DNA of 64,000 nt, from positions 62,001 through 126,000 of the forward strand of contig NZ_JAGEVL010000006.1 of the NCBI RefSeq assembly GCF_017583065.1, read 5' to 3'. Shown piece after piece: positions 1 through 8,854 of this stretch (position 1 is its first letter; the number at the start of each line of letters is the position of its first letter). The position numbers and the translations under genes were made by a program. This DNA comes from Staphylococcus shinii. Its GTDB lineage: Bacteria > Bacillota > Bacilli > Staphylococcales > Staphylococcaceae. Under the pieces are notes generated by a model. That model was given only the letters and a program-made list of their open reading frames with translations. It was not told the origin of the DNA and did not search any database.

Positions 1-922
1 TGATTTGTAGCTCACCTTGATAACGCCCGTTATGTTTATTGTCTAAAGTAATGGAGCCGCGTGTTCTTTCAGATATCAATAATGGCTGTATGTCAGTTTT
101 ACAGTAATTACGGGCCTCTTGAGATCTTATTAAATTGCCTGGATTGTCGGAACGCACCGTGTGTGGCTTTAGTAATATCTCTTCAGCTTGTGAATCACAT
201 AATATTATGGATAAACTAAAATGTCTTTGTGTTAAAAATGAGATAAGTTGTCGTGAGCATTGATTATTCAAACGCGGATCCCCAATCATAATATGCTGAG
301 TATTTAAGTCTTGAAGTAACTGGGCGCTTTCAATTGTATGCATATACCTTGTATTTTCTATTGTCGGTAAGCCTTTGAAAAGGGGTCCACGAAGTGTTGT
401 GCCTACGATAAAACCATAAATATTAGCCTGTGGATTATATGATAAAATTAAATCATTTTGTGATTTAACAAATTGGGTTTCTAACCCTGTGTCTGGTCGA
501 GGGTAATAGTTATGACAATAGCATAAGTAATCAAAATGTTTCATGTGTTGATATAAATGTTGAAGTAAATGATTTGAAACGATACTAGCATTTAGACAAC
601 ATTGAAAATCATTGCTTATAATTTCATTTATTATTTCAATTGAAGTGCTGTGGTCAATTCGAATTATAAATTGTGCAGATTCATATTGCTTTAAAAATTC
701 ATAAAAATGATGATCCAGCAACGAAGGATTGATATCAATCATATAGTTCAGCTGATCGTTTGATAAAAATTCTAAAAGTTCTCCCAAATAGCGATATTTA
801 GTGTCCTCATTTTCCTCAGGTATTTGAACTGAAGTAAAAATCGTTTTGTACCCTAGATCGACCATGCGCCTAATATACGACTTATCGATGGGTTGGCCGA
901 GATAAATAGAAAAGCCATGCAT
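1..922 (-). CDS. mupG: MupG-type 6-phospho-N-acetylmuramidase (DUF871), 3' end outside window
   Basis: The reverse strand encodes a protein beginning MHGFSIYLGQPIDKSYIRRM that is open to the window edge, about 307 residues; the family is usually near 350, so only the C-terminus is missing. It has the family's N-terminal GFSIYLG, a central motif IYGFIVGTTLRGPLFKGLPT, and a late RTRGSITLDNKHNGRYQGELQI block. MupG cleaves MurNAc-6-phosphate-GlcNAc in the cytoplasm during recovery of peptidoglycan fragments; in S. aureus it is the first gene of mupG-murQ-murP-murR, so murQ and murP are expected just left of the window. The start is fixed by AAGGAGTGAT about 5 nt upstream. Its promoter carries a cre-like site. 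Family assignment is firm; the operon partners are inferred. Confidence 0.85.
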   Translation of the reverse strand, partial: MHGFSIYLGQPIDKSYIRRMVDLGYKTIFTSVQIPEENEDTKYRYLGELLEFLSNDQLNYMIDINPSLLDHHFYEFLKQYESAQFIIRIDHSTSIEIINEIISNDFQCCLNASIVSNHLLQHLYQHMKHFDYLCYCHNYYPRPDTGLETQFVKSQNDLILSYNPQANIYGFIVGTTLRGPLFKGLPTIENTRYMHTIESAQLLQDLNTQHIMIGDPRLNNQCSRQLISFLTQRHFSLSIILCDSQAEEILLKPHTVRSDNPGNLIRSQEARNYCKTDIQPLLISERTRGSITLDNKHNGRYQGELQI

Positions 923-943
923 CAGTTATCACTCCTTAATTAC

Positions 944-990
944 TGTAATCGTTTTCATTGTACAATACATGAAAAACTATTACAATTTCA
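944..990 (-). promoter_or_regulatory. mupG promoter with cre-like site and inverted repeat
   Basis: Reading the minus strand, TTGTAA (985-980) and TACAAT (962-957) are spaced by 17 bp, an excellent sigma-A promoter. A 14-bp sequence at 957-944 (TGAAAACGATTACA) fits the CcpA cre consensus at 13 of 14 positions and lies at the expected transcription start. TGAAA at 970-974 and TTTCA at 986-990 form an inverted repeat over the -35 box that could be the site of an RpiR-type regulator such as MurR. The regulator assignments are inference. Confidence 0.6.
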
Positions 991-1020
991 TTTTCAATAA
1001 AACAATTAAGTGAAATTTTA

Positions 1021-1350
1021 TTACAAAACAGCGGAGAGTAATTTTAGTATTTTAAGTAGGCGTTCTTGAACTGTTTCAATGTGCTTGAGCGTATTGCCAA
1101 TTGTAAATTCATCCATTGGATCTTCTATTTGATTAGATAAAAAGTTGAAATAGTTATAATGAAAAAGGGAATTATGATGCAAGTTATTTTGGATAAAATC
1201 GTTGTAATCATGTTCGATGTAAGTATGTAAGTCTTGTTGAAATTTTAATTTATCTCTATGATCGGTCATAATGCCATATTTATATAATTCGATTAAGTTT
1301 AATAATTTTGTTATACGTTGCTTGAGATTGTGTAATTCTAGGTGATACAT
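1021..1350 (-). CDS. Hypothetical protein, 109 aa
   Basis: I do not recognise the family. The product is soluble-looking, without signal peptide or membrane segment, rich in Leu, His and Asn, with an acidic stretch (IEDPMDEFTIGNTLKHIETVQERLLKI cut into amphipathic helices) in the C-terminal half. A good ribosome site (AAAGGATG, 7 nt before the ATG) argues that it is a real gene. It lies upstream of mupG on the same strand, but the mupG promoter begins about 35 bp after its stop, so the two are probably separate units. Confidence 0.55.
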   Translation of the reverse strand: MYHLELHNLKQRITKLLNLIELYKYGIMTDHRDKLKFQQDLHTYIEHDYNDFIQNNLHHNSLFHYNYFNFLSNQIEDPMDEFTIGNTLKHIETVQERLLKILKLLSAVL

Positions 1351-1523
1351 AAAAACATCCTTTCGTAATTTATGAAATTAATTTAAATAGATATTAAATC
1401 CTAGCTAAATAATGATGTGGTTAAACTGTATAGAAGATGCTAAGTGGGATATAGAAGAGTTTGTGACATTTTCTCAATTTATATAATGAAAAGTGTAATT
1501 CGTCACGACAACAGAAAATTAAA

Positions 1524-1557
1524 AAATCCAACTGGTTGTTATGACTCAGTTGGATTT
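1524..1557 (-). terminator. Hairpin terminator of the HTH regulator gene
   Basis: AAATCCAACTG and CAGTTGGATTT form an 11-bp perfect stem with a 12-nt loop. The A-run at 1520-1526 on the plus strand gives the U-run for leftward transcription. The stem overlaps the last codons of the regulator at 1539. Confidence 0.75.
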
Positions 1558-2231
1558 AAAAATTGTTGATAATTATTTATATTTATATCTTGCGTTTTAA
1601 TCGTTTTTTCAAATGAATACGAAATATCGTGGATATCAACAATTGGAATTTCATTTGTTTTACCGAGTCCAATTTCAAAGATAATTGCTTTCCATAATCC
1701 TTCATCACATAAGAGGCCAATAAAAATGACATTTTCTGTTACAACTTGATTGTTGTTGTAAAATTCCATCGCCATTACATTTCTTTCGGTACTATATATG
1801 AGCACATCAGAAAAGATAGGTGGTAAGTTTGTGTGTTGTTGTTTGTCAAATTTAATATAACGATCTAGTTTTTTTAGCGTGCGTCTCATTTTAGTATAGG
1901 GTAAGTTGAGACATTTTTTAATAATAGCATTAATTTCTTCTCTGTATGGAAGTGTTGTATATGATTGACTTTCATTGAGTACCAAGAACAAAGCTGATAA
2001 TTGGTTCTCAGTCAACTCAATCTCATAACTATTGGGTGTTTCTTGTAGTTGATAGCCGCCAAGTTTACCATGTTTTGCTAGTATTTTGACACCTTGGTCT
2101 TCTAAATCTTGAATATCTCTTAAAATCGTACGCTTTGACACATTTAAATTTGAAGCTAACTCTGATGCTGTAATTTGTTTATTCTCTTGAATGGCTAGAA
2201 CAAGCTTATTTTGTCTTTCGCGTTTATTCAT
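1539..2231 (-). CDS. HTH_11/YafY-type transcriptional regulator, 230 aa
   Basis: Residues 5-55 form a winged helix of the DeoR/HTH_11 type (RQNKLVLAIQENKQITASELA, SKRTILRDIQDLEDQG), followed by a basic wing (KHGKLGGYQL). The rest resembles the ligand-sensing part of YafY/WYL-type regulators, though I do not see a clear WYL triad. GGGAGGTG sits 7 nt before the ATG, and an extended -10 (TGCTATACT) lies about 40 bp upstream. The gene is alone, with a terminator at its end, divergent from the RsaI region. Its target is unknown; the gene itself or a neighbour would be the first guess. DNA binding is secure, ligand and regulon are not. Confidence 0.75.
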   Translation of the reverse strand: MNKRERQNKLVLAIQENKQITASELASNLNVSKRTILRDIQDLEDQGVKILAKHGKLGGYQLQETPNSYEIELTENQLSALFLVLNESQSYTTLPYREEINAIIKKCLNLPYTKMRRTLKKLDRYIKFDKQQHTNLPPIFSDVLIYSTERNVMAMEFYNNNQVVTENVIFIGLLCDEGLWKAIIFEIGLGKTNEIPIVDIHDISYSFEKTIKTQDININNYQQFLNPTES

Positions 2232-2325
2232 TAGAAAGTCACCTCCCGAATGATTACATATTACATTTAGTATAGCATAAAAGTGACAATGACGACATTT
2301 AGAAAATAAATTTTTAAAAATTTAA

Positions 2326-2363
2326 AGAAAACGCTTACATATTAACGAAGATTATGTTAATAT
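2326..2363 (+). promoter_or_regulatory. RsaI promoter overlapped by a cre-like CcpA site
   Basis: AGAAAACGCTTACA (2326-2339) matches the cre consensus TGWAARCGYTWNCW at all but the first base. Its right end is the -35 hexamer of the RNA gene (CTTACA, 2334-2339), followed after 18 bp by TAATAT at 2358-2363. CcpA bound here would block RNA polymerase, which agrees with the known glucose repression of RsaI in S. aureus. Confidence 0.7.
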
Positions 2364-2369
2364 GAATTT

Positions 2370-2523
2370 AGTAACAAGGGGATAGCGAGTAGATGACAAA
2401 GGGGTAGGCTATTACATAATAGTTTTGTTAACATCTATTCGTACGAGTTACTAATCAAACATCTTCAATATTTATTACTTACTTTCCTTTCTATTTAACC
2501 GGCTAGCATCGCTAGTCGGTTTT
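2370..2523 (+). ncRNA. rsaI: RsaI (RsaOG) small regulatory RNA
   Basis: This 455-bp intergenic gap holds no ORF but has a promoter, a defined end and conserved-looking RNA content: a purine-rich 5' part (CAAGGGGATAGCG, AAAGGGGTAGGC), a long unpaired CU-rich stretch at 2475-2496, and a strong terminator. From memory, S. aureus RsaI/RsaOG is about 144 nt, lies directly upstream of the suhB-like gene SA2104, is repressed by CcpA and uses CU-rich single strands to block translation of glcU and other mRNAs. All four properties fit: the next gene is the suhB-like phosphatase, a cre-like site covers the promoter, the size is about 150 nt, and the CU-rich stretch can pair with glcU in this same window. 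The 5' end is estimated from the -10 box. Identification rests on context and motifs, not on an alignment. Confidence 0.78.
2497..2523 (+). terminator. RsaI intrinsic terminator
   Basis: Stem AACCGGCTAGC / GCTAGTCGGTT with an ATC loop (one G-U pair), then TTTT. It is the 3' end of the RNA. Confidence 0.85.
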
Positions 2524-2686
2524 ATTTATGTGATGTAAGAGTATCAAAAAGCTACATATTTATATACAGGAGTTTTCAAAGTTAGGGGGCTATCATATAT
2601 TTCTTTGATAATTCTATGATAGAATATAACAAATTATACATAATGATTATTTATTAAACATACTATTTAAAAGAGGTGTACAACAT

Positions 2687-3478
2687 ATGGAAAAAGCACA
2701 ATTAAATTACATAGATGATTCAGTAATAGCTTGGTTAGAAACTTTAGATGATATTATCCCTAGCCTTATAAAAGAAATGGTGACAAGCACAAAACAAAAT
2801 AGATTTGATTTAGTAACAAACGTTGATAAATCGATTCAACAAAAATTCGAGCAATTTTTAGCTCAACATTTTCCAGAGCACCAATTATTTGCTGAAGAAA
2901 AGTCTAATGTTGATATCAATGCGAGACAAGGGCATGTATGGATAATGGATCCTATAGATGGCACGACAAATTTAGTTAAACAACAAGAAGATTATTGTAT
3001 TATTTTAGGTTACTTTGTTGATGGAGAACCAGTGTTATCTTATATCTATGATTATCCACATAGAAAATTATATAAAGCAATTAAAGGATACGGTGCTTAT
3101 GTAAATGGCGAGCCAATATTAGAACCAGAACCAATAGATTTACAAGAAGCAATTATTTCATTTAATTCATTGGTGATTAATGATGAAACTATTCATGATT
3201 TACAGGATGGATCCTTTGGCTACCGTTGTATTGGTTCATGTGGTCTAGATTCAATTCGTGTTATTAAAGGACAATTTGGTGCTCATATAAATACAAATCC
3301 TAAACCATGGGATATTGCAGCTCAATTCTTATTTTCAAGTGAACTCGGGTTGAAAATGACAACATTGGATAACACAGCGTTAGATTTTGCTAAGGCAGGT
3401 CCATTTATAATTAGTAACCCCGCATGCCATGAAGCAGTATTAGCAATTTTGAATTCGGGTAAGGGCTATAAGAAATAA
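2687..3478 (+). CDS. Inositol monophosphatase family protein (SuhB-like), 263 aa
   Basis: Mg-dependent sugar-phosphate or inositol-phosphate phosphatase fold. The metal-binding motifs are all present: AEE at 69-71, DPIDGTTN at 88-95 (Asp88, Asp91) and PWDIA at 207-211 (Asp209). Length is normal for the family. AAGAGGTG lies before the ATG. It stands alone between RsaI and the LCP gene. Substrate in staphylococci is not established, since they do not make inositol phospholipids in quantity; 3'-phosphoadenosine phosphate or a sugar phosphate are alternatives. Confidence 0.85.
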   Translation: MEKAQLNYIDDSVIAWLETLDDIIPSLIKEMVTSTKQNRFDLVTNVDKSIQQKFEQFLAQHFPEHQLFAEEKSNVDINARQGHVWIMDPIDGTTNLVKQQEDYCIILGYFVDGEPVLSYIYDYPHRKLYKAIKGYGAYVNGEPILEPEPIDLQEAIISFNSLVINDETIHDLQDGSFGYRCIGSCGLDSIRVIKGQFGAHINTNPKPWDIAAQFLFSSELGLKMTTLDNTALDFAKAGPFIISNPACHEAVLAILNSGKGYKK

Positions 3479-3614
3479 AGAAAGTGATTTACTATATTAA
3501 TATTTTATTTAATAAATAATAGGTCTTAAGAACTATGTCATCTAAAAAATAATACTATATAATGTATTATTAAATAGAGTAGAAAATTGAATATGGAAAT
3601 GGAGCATGATAAGA

Positions 3615-4568
3615 GTGAATCGTTCTGAGAAGAATAGAAAAATGGGATTACCTGCTAAAATATTTTTATGGTTTTTGGGAATATTAGTTTTATTTGCCTT
3701 ACTAGCAGTGATTTACCTAGGTTTCAAAATATTTTCTGTCGGAGGGTCAATACATAACCCGTTAGATAGAGACAAATCGGCATTGAGAGATAAAAATGTG
3801 AACTTAGATAATGGTGATCCATTTAATATAGCATTATTTGGTGTAGATTCAGATGCTAAAAGAGATGCAAATGGAGGCGGGCAACGTAGTGATACGGTGA
3901 TGGTATTATCGATAAACCCACAAAAGAAAACGACTGAAATTGTAAGTATCCCTAGAGATACACAAGCTGATATCGTTGGTAAAGGTACAACCGAAAAAAT
4001 TAACCACGCCTATGCATATGGTGGTCCAGATATGGCTGTGAAATCAGTTGAAAAATTATTAAATGTACCAATTGATCATTATGCAACGATAGATATGGAT
4101 GGTATGAAAGACATGATAGATACTGTTGGCGGTATTTCAGTTACAAGTAATGCTACTTTTTCATATGATGGCTATCAGTTTAATCAAGGCGAAAACAAAA
4201 AGATGGATGGCAAAGAAGCTATGGCATTTATAAGAAGCCGTAAAGAAGATGGTGCTGGTGGAGATTTTGGACGACAAGAACGTCAACAATTAGTTATCCA
4301 AGGACTTGCGAACAAACTGACAAGTGTAAGTTCGGTTACACACTTTAATTCATTGATGAATCACATCGAAGACAACGTCAAGACAGACCTTTCAATTGGG
4401 CAATTAAATAAAGTTAGAAGTAATTATAAAGATGCTAACGACAATGTCAATAGACATCAATTAGAAGGTCAAGGTGGCATACAAGATGATGGACTGTATT
4501 ACTTTGTTCCGAGTGATAGTTCGTTAAGTGAAATCGAATCAACAATTAAAGATAATTTAGGTATATAA
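3615..4568 (+). CDS. LCP (LytR-CpsA-Psr) family wall-polymer ligase, 317 aa
   Basis: Membrane-anchored enzyme that transfers undecaprenyl-linked polymers such as wall teichoic acid to peptidoglycan. A short basic N-terminus is followed by one membrane segment (about residues 12-37) and then an extracellular LCP domain with the lipid- and phosphate-binding motifs: NIALFGVDSD, RSDTVMVLSINP, SIPRDTQ, KINHAYAYGG, and RSRKEDGAGGDFGRQERQQ. An upstream ATG exists at 3606, but GGAG at 3601-3604 is only 1 nt away from it and 10 nt from the GTG at 3615, so I use the GTG. The S. aureus gene in this place beside the fdhA homologue is, as I recall, lcpC. A terminator follows. Confidence 0.85.
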   Translation: MNRSEKNRKMGLPAKIFLWFLGILVLFALLAVIYLGFKIFSVGGSIHNPLDRDKSALRDKNVNLDNGDPFNIALFGVDSDAKRDANGGGQRSDTVMVLSINPQKKTTEIVSIPRDTQADIVGKGTTEKINHAYAYGGPDMAVKSVEKLLNVPIDHYATIDMDGMKDMIDTVGGISVTSNATFSYDGYQFNQGENKKMDGKEAMAFIRSRKEDGAGGDFGRQERQQLVIQGLANKLTSVSSVTHFNSLMNHIEDNVKTDLSIGQLNKVRSNYKDANDNVNRHQLEGQGGIQDDGLYYFVPSDSSLSEIESTIKDNLGI

Positions 4569-4573
4569 TTTAT

Positions 4574-4616
4574 AAAGCTATATGTTTACAGCACCATGTA
4601 AACATATAGCTTTTTT
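4574..4616 (+). terminator. Terminator after the LCP gene
   Basis: Perfect 17-bp stem (4574-4590 with 4597-4613), 6-nt loop and T6. It separates the LCP gene from fdhA. The 240 bp from here to fdhA hold only AT-rich leader; no clear -35/-10 pair or operator was recognised. Confidence 0.9.
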
Positions 4617-4860
4617 ATGTGAATTATGACTACTGTAAACGTAATAGTTTCATTTTCCATATTTTTAATTTTGCGCTACATACTAAATAAAGAATAAAAA
4701 ACAGTGAAATATAATAGAATACCTTAACATTTAATGTAAATACATATACAATGTAAGTAACATTATCTTAAAAAAGTGTGGGGCTTTTTAGATGGAATGT
4801 TAACTAACATCTTATGAAGTTTTTACATGGGCAGAATAAATAATAATAGGGGTGAAGATC

Positions 4861-7815
4861 ATGCAAGAACATTTAATTGTCTCTTTAGACGGTAAAGACT
4901 ATCTTGTAGAACCCGGAACAAATTTACTACAGTTTATTAAATCTCAAGATACTTTTGTTCCGTCGATATGCTATAACGAATCGTTAGGTCCTATACAAAC
5001 ATGTGATACATGTACTGTAGAAATCGATGGGAAAATGCAACGAGCATGTGGCACGACGATAGATAGACCAATGATTGTTAATACGCAAAATGATAAAGTA
5101 CAAACGAGTCAAAAAGAAGCGCTAGATAGAATTTTAGAAAAGCATATGCTCTATTGTACTGTGTGTGATTATAACAATGGTGATTGTGAAATTCACAATA
5201 CAATGGACCAATGGGGCTTAGAACACCAAACTTATGAATATAAAGAAAAACCATATGAAAAAGATTATGGTCCGTTTTATCGTTATGATCCAGATCAATG
5301 TATTTTATGTGGCCGTTGTGTGGAAGTATGTCAAGACGTTCAAGTAAACGAAACACTTACAATTGATTGGGAACGCCAACAGCCACGAGTAATCTGGGAT
5401 AATGATACAACGATAAATGATTCATCATGTGTAGGATGTGGACAATGTGCAACAGTATGTCCGTGTAATGCAATGCTAGAAGTGAACATGGAAGGTAACG
5501 CAGGTTATATGACAGATTTAGAGCCAGGTTCACTTGCAGCGATGATTGATTTAACTAAGAAGGCAGAGCCTGGTTATGGTCCGTTGTTTGCAGTTTCAGA
5601 TTCAGAAGCGGCTATGCGTGAAGAGCGTATCGAAAAAACTAAGACAGTATGTACATACTGTGGCGTAGGTTGTTCTTTCGATGTTTGGACAAAAGATAGA
5701 GAAGTGTTAAAAGTTCAACCACAACACGAATCACCAGCGAATAAAATTTCTTCTTGTGTTAAAGGGAAATTTGGTTGGGATTATGTTGATTCAGATGAAC
5801 GTTTAACAAAACCTTTAGTACGTAAAAATGGACAGTTTGAAGAAGTTGAATGGGAAGAAGCTTTAAAAGTTGTTGCGAACAACTTTAACAAAGTGAAAGC
5901 ATCGCACGGCGCTGACGGTTTAGCATTTATTTCTTCTTCAAAAGCTACAAATGAAGAATCTTATCTCATGCAAAAACTCGCTAGACAAGTTATTGGTACA
6001 AATAACGTAGATAACTGTTCACGTTACTGCCAAGCTCCAGCAACTAAAGGATTATTTAGAACTGTAGGACATGGTGGTGACTCAGGTTCTATAGATGATC
6101 TTGAGATAGCAGATATGGTTGTATTGATAGGTACAAACACAGCAGAAGCACACCCAGTAATTGCATCTCGTATTAAGCGAGGTCATAAATTATATAACAA
6201 TACTTTAAATGTCTTTGATATTCGTAAACATGAAATGGCAGAACGTGCCGATAATTTCTATCAACCAAAACCAGGTACAGATTTAGTTTGGCTATCTGCT
6301 GTGACAAAATATATCATTGATAACGAATTGCATGATAAGTCATTTATTGATGAATGGGTTAACCATTTTGAAGATTATTATAAATCATTAGCGCCTTATA
6401 CAATGGAATTTGCAGAAGAAACTACAGGTATTGCTAAAGAAGATTTAATTGATTTCGCGCAACAATTAGCCGATGCCAAGACAGTATCTATTGCGTGGGC
6501 GATGGGTGTTACACAACAAGATATAGGTAGTGATACATCCACTGCAATTTCTAATTTATTATTAGCAACAGGTAACTATAGAAAACCAGGTACAGGTGCT
6601 TATCCTCTACGTGGACATAACAATGTTCAAGGATGTAGTGACATGGGCAGTATGCCTGATCAATTCCCAGGCTATCAAAAAGTTGTAGACGATGAAATTC
6701 GCGCTAAATTTGAAAGGGAATATGGTCAATCTTTACCAAGTGTCCCTGGTAAAGATAATCATCAAATGATGGAAGGCATACATGAAGGTGAAATCGATTC
6801 CCTATATTTATATGGTGAAGATACTGGTATTGTAGATTCAAATATCAACTATGTACAAGCAGCATTAGAAAAAGTCGGTTTCTTAGTAGTACAAGATGAA
6901 TTCTTTACATTTACAGCAACATATGCAGATGTTGTATTACCAGCAAGTCCTTCACTTGAAAAAACTGGAACATTTACAAATACAGAACGTCGTATCCAAC
7001 GTTTGTACCAAGCTTTAGATACTAAAGGCGATTCTAAACCTGATTGGGAAATTATCCAAGCAGTAGCAAAATCATTAGGCTATGACTGGGGTTACACACA
7101 TCCAAGTGAAATCATGGATGAAATTGCTAGAGTAACACCACTTTATTCAGGCGTGAATTATGACAGACTTGAAGGTTATAATAGTTTACAATGGCCAGTT
7201 GCTGAAGATGGTACAGATGAACCAACATTATATCTTAATGGGTTTAATTTTGAAGATGGGAAGGCTAATTTCTATCCATTGACATTTGATAATTTCTTTA
7301 AAGTAAATGAAGAGTATGATTTACATGTTAATAACGGACGTTTATTAGAACATTTCCATGAAGGTAATATGACTTATAAAGTTCCAGGTTTGGAATATAA
7401 AATGCCACATGCCTTTGTAGAAATATCTCCTGAACTTGCTAAAGAAAGAGATATTCATGAAGGGGCAGAAATTAAATTGATTTCTGAATCTGGTGAAGCA
7501 GAATTAATTGCGCACGTAACAGACAGAGTAAAAGGCAAAGAAATTTATATTCCTTTGAATAATAACGCAATGGTTCATGGTGATAAAGGTGCAATCAACT
7601 TATTGACCAATAGTGATGTTGATAAAGACACAGATACGCCGTCATACAAACGCACAAGTTGTCGTATGGAAGTTAAAACACGTAGAGGTAAATCACCATT
7701 AAATCCTACAAACTTCCGTGTCAATAAACAACGTCAACCACAGTATAGTGTTCGAGTTCAAGACAAATGGAAACGTGAAGATTATACATTCCCAGGAAGT
7801 CAGGTGGATAAATAA
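4861..7815 (+). CDS. fdhA: Molybdopterin formate dehydrogenase, alpha subunit, 984 aa
   Basis: Oxidises formate to CO2 with a bis-MGD molybdenum centre. Order of domains: N-terminal 2Fe-2S ferredoxin-like region ([15 protein letters not shown]), His/Cys cluster (HMLYCTVC), two 4Fe-4S motifs ([22 protein letters not shown]), then the catalytic domain opening with CTYCGVGC, and a C-terminal dinucleotide-binding domain. The metal ligand is Cys390 in NCSRYCQAP, where E. coli FdhF has selenocysteine. No membrane segment is visible, so it is probably cytoplasmic. A GTG lies at 4852, but AGGGGTG is placed correctly for the ATG at 4861, giving 984 aa, the length I recall for S. aureus. The DUF1641 gene overlaps its stop by one base. 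FdhD and all cofactor genes are in this window. Confidence 0.9.
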   Translation: MQEHLIVSLDGKDYLVEPGTNLLQFIKSQDTFVPSICYNESLGPIQTCDTCTVEIDGKMQRACGTTIDRPMIVNTQNDKVQTSQKEALDRILEKHMLYCTVCDYNNGDCEIHNTMDQWGLEHQTYEYKEKPYEKDYGPFYRYDPDQCILCGRCVEVCQDVQVNETLTIDWERQQPRVIWDNDTTINDSSCVGCGQCATVCPCNAMLEVNMEGNAGYMTDLEPGSLAAMIDLTKKAEPGYGPLFAVSDSEAAMREERIEKTKTVCTYCGVGCSFDVWTKDREVLKVQPQHESPANKISSCVKGKFGWDYVDSDERLTKPLVRKNGQFEEVEWEEALKVVANNFNKVKASHGADGLAFISSSKATNEESYLMQKLARQVIGTNNVDNCSRYCQAPATKGLFRTVGHGGDSGSIDDLEIADMVVLIGTNTAEAHPVIASRIKRGHKLYNNTLNVFDIRKHEMAERADNFYQPKPGTDLVWLSAVTKYIIDNELHDKSFIDEWVNHFEDYYKSLAPYTMEFAEETTGIAKEDLIDFAQQLADAKTVSIAWAMGVTQQDIGSDTSTAISNLLLATGNYRKPGTGAYPLRGHNNVQGCSDMGSMPDQFPGYQKVVDDEIRAKFEREYGQSLPSVPGKDNHQMMEGIHEGEIDSLYLYGEDTGIVDSNINYVQAALEKVGFLVVQDEFFTFTATYADVVLPASPSLEKTGTFTNTERRIQRLYQALDTKGDSKPDWEIIQAVAKSLGYDWGYTHPSEIMDEIARVTPLYSGVNYDRLEGYNSLQWPVAEDGTDEPTLYLNGFNFEDGKANFYPLTFDNFFKVNEEYDLHVNNGRLLEHFHEGNMTYKVPGLEYKMPHAFVEISPELAKERDIHEGAEIKLISESGEAELIAHVTDRVKGKEIYIPLNNNAMVHGDKGAINLLTNSDVDKDTDTPSYKRTSCRMEVKTRRGKSPLNPTNFRVNKQRQPQYSVRVQDKWKREDYTFPGSQVDK

Positions 7816-8282
7816 TGGCTGAAAGAATAACTAATATTAAACGTATGCAAAAGTCCGAAGAAGAACTGAAGCAAGATAGTTTGGCAGAAGTTACAGATGC
7901 AATTGTTGCAAATAAAGATAGTATCTTAAAAGCAATTAATATTATCAGCACATTAGATGATGCTAAATTATTAGACGCATTATCCGGTGCAGTTAAAAGT
8001 AGAGGCGTTATTGCTAATAAGTTTGCTGTTGAACTCAACAAAGAGCAGTATACAGGGTTAATTTCTAATATGGCTTCACTAGTATTCTTACTTGGCGATT
8101 TAAATGTAAATGACCTATCGACAATGCTTAATAAAGTAAATAAAGGTTTAAGCGTTGCAAATAAAGCAAATCCAAATCAAAAAACATCTATTACTAGTTT
8201 AATGGGAATTTTGAAAGATGATGAAATGAACCGTAGCTTGACGTATATGCTGAATATGCTAAGAGGTATGTCTAGAGAATAG
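7815..8282 (+). CDS. DUF1641 protein, formate dehydrogenase partner (YrhD-like), 155 aa
   Basis: The ATG overlaps the last base of the fdhA stop codon and AGGTGG lies in the fdhA end, so the two are translationally linked. The conserved region is LLDALSGAVKSRGVIANKFA followed by LLGDLNVNDLSTMLNKVNKGL. The same pair, fdh plus DUF1641, occurs in Bacillus (yrhE-yrhD). A structural or electron-transfer accessory role is likely but not proven; no cofactor-binding motif is visible. Confidence 0.8.
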   Translation: MAERITNIKRMQKSEEELKQDSLAEVTDAIVANKDSILKAINIISTLDDAKLLDALSGAVKSRGVIANKFAVELNKEQYTGLISNMASLVFLLGDLNVNDLSTMLNKVNKGLSVANKANPNQKTSITSLMGILKDDEMNRSLTYMLNMLRGMSRE

Positions 8283-8317
8283 TTAGTTTGTGATTATAAA
8301 ATTATATGAAATAAGCG

Positions 8318-8349
8318 AGGCTAGGATAGTTATTATTGTCCTAGCCTTT
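8318..8349 (+). terminator. Terminator of the fdhA operon
   Basis: AGGCTAGGA (8318-8326) pairs with TCCTAGCCTT (8339-8348), followed by a weak T-run. It belongs to a group of similar hairpins in this window with a central CAnAA-like element. Confidence 0.75.
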
Positions 8350-8505
8350 GCTATGTTCAAGGTAAGGCGTTAGATTGTATCGATTAATACATATTTAGTT
8401 GCTTAAAAATCAAATTATCTGTAGAGAGTGTGATGAAATCAACAGAGGAATTTGAATTTCTTTTGATAGCTTTACTGTTATTGTTTTAAAATGACATATT
8501 GAAAG

Positions 8506-8826
8506 ATGATTAAATGTGATACAATTTCTATTATTAGTGTTTTATTTAACTTATTATTTAAGGTTAGGAGTGGAAGACGTATCAATCCGAAAATGATAAA
8601 AATCTCAGCTATAATGTCTAATATATTTCTAGTTATCGGTATTGTATTTTTATTAACTTATAATATCTTAATAGCGATGACCATGTTTGTATTATCTTTA
8701 GTCATTAGCTTAACTATATTTAACACGTTATTTAGAGATAGAAAAGGTATGAGAATAGCAATTAATGTTTCCTTTGTAATTGTTTTAATTGCTATTGTAT
8801 TTGCTTATGTTACATTAACAAAATAA
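8506..8826 (+). CDS. Small membrane protein, about 100 aa
   Basis: Unrecognised protein with three hydrophobic segments: IMSNIFLVIGIVFLLTY, IAMTMFVLSLVISLTIF and VSFVIVLIAIVFAYVTL, and basic loops (RDRKGMR). It ends 28 bp before the glucosaminidase gene and may be co-transcribed with it. The start is uncertain: the ATG at 8506 has only GAAAG in front, and an extended -10 (TGATACAAT) lies just inside the ORF. The best ribosome site, TAGGAGTGG at 8564-8572, has no start codon 5-12 nt after it in this frame; the next in-frame ATG is 8595. Confidence 0.55.
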   Translation: MIKCDTISIISVLFNLLFKVRSGRRINPKMIKISAIMSNIFLVIGIVFLLTYNILIAMTMFVLSLVISLTIFNTLFRDRKGMRIAINVSFVIVLIAIVFAYVTLTK

Positions 8827-8854
8827 AGTGTAGGATAAGGGGTTATTTCACATA

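Noticed and set aside
7721..8041. Long reading frames antisense to genuine genes (for example here, 15918-16304, 28675-29229 and 54949-55287)
   Set aside because: They are mirror frames of strongly supported genes, with no ribosome sites or recognisable domains.
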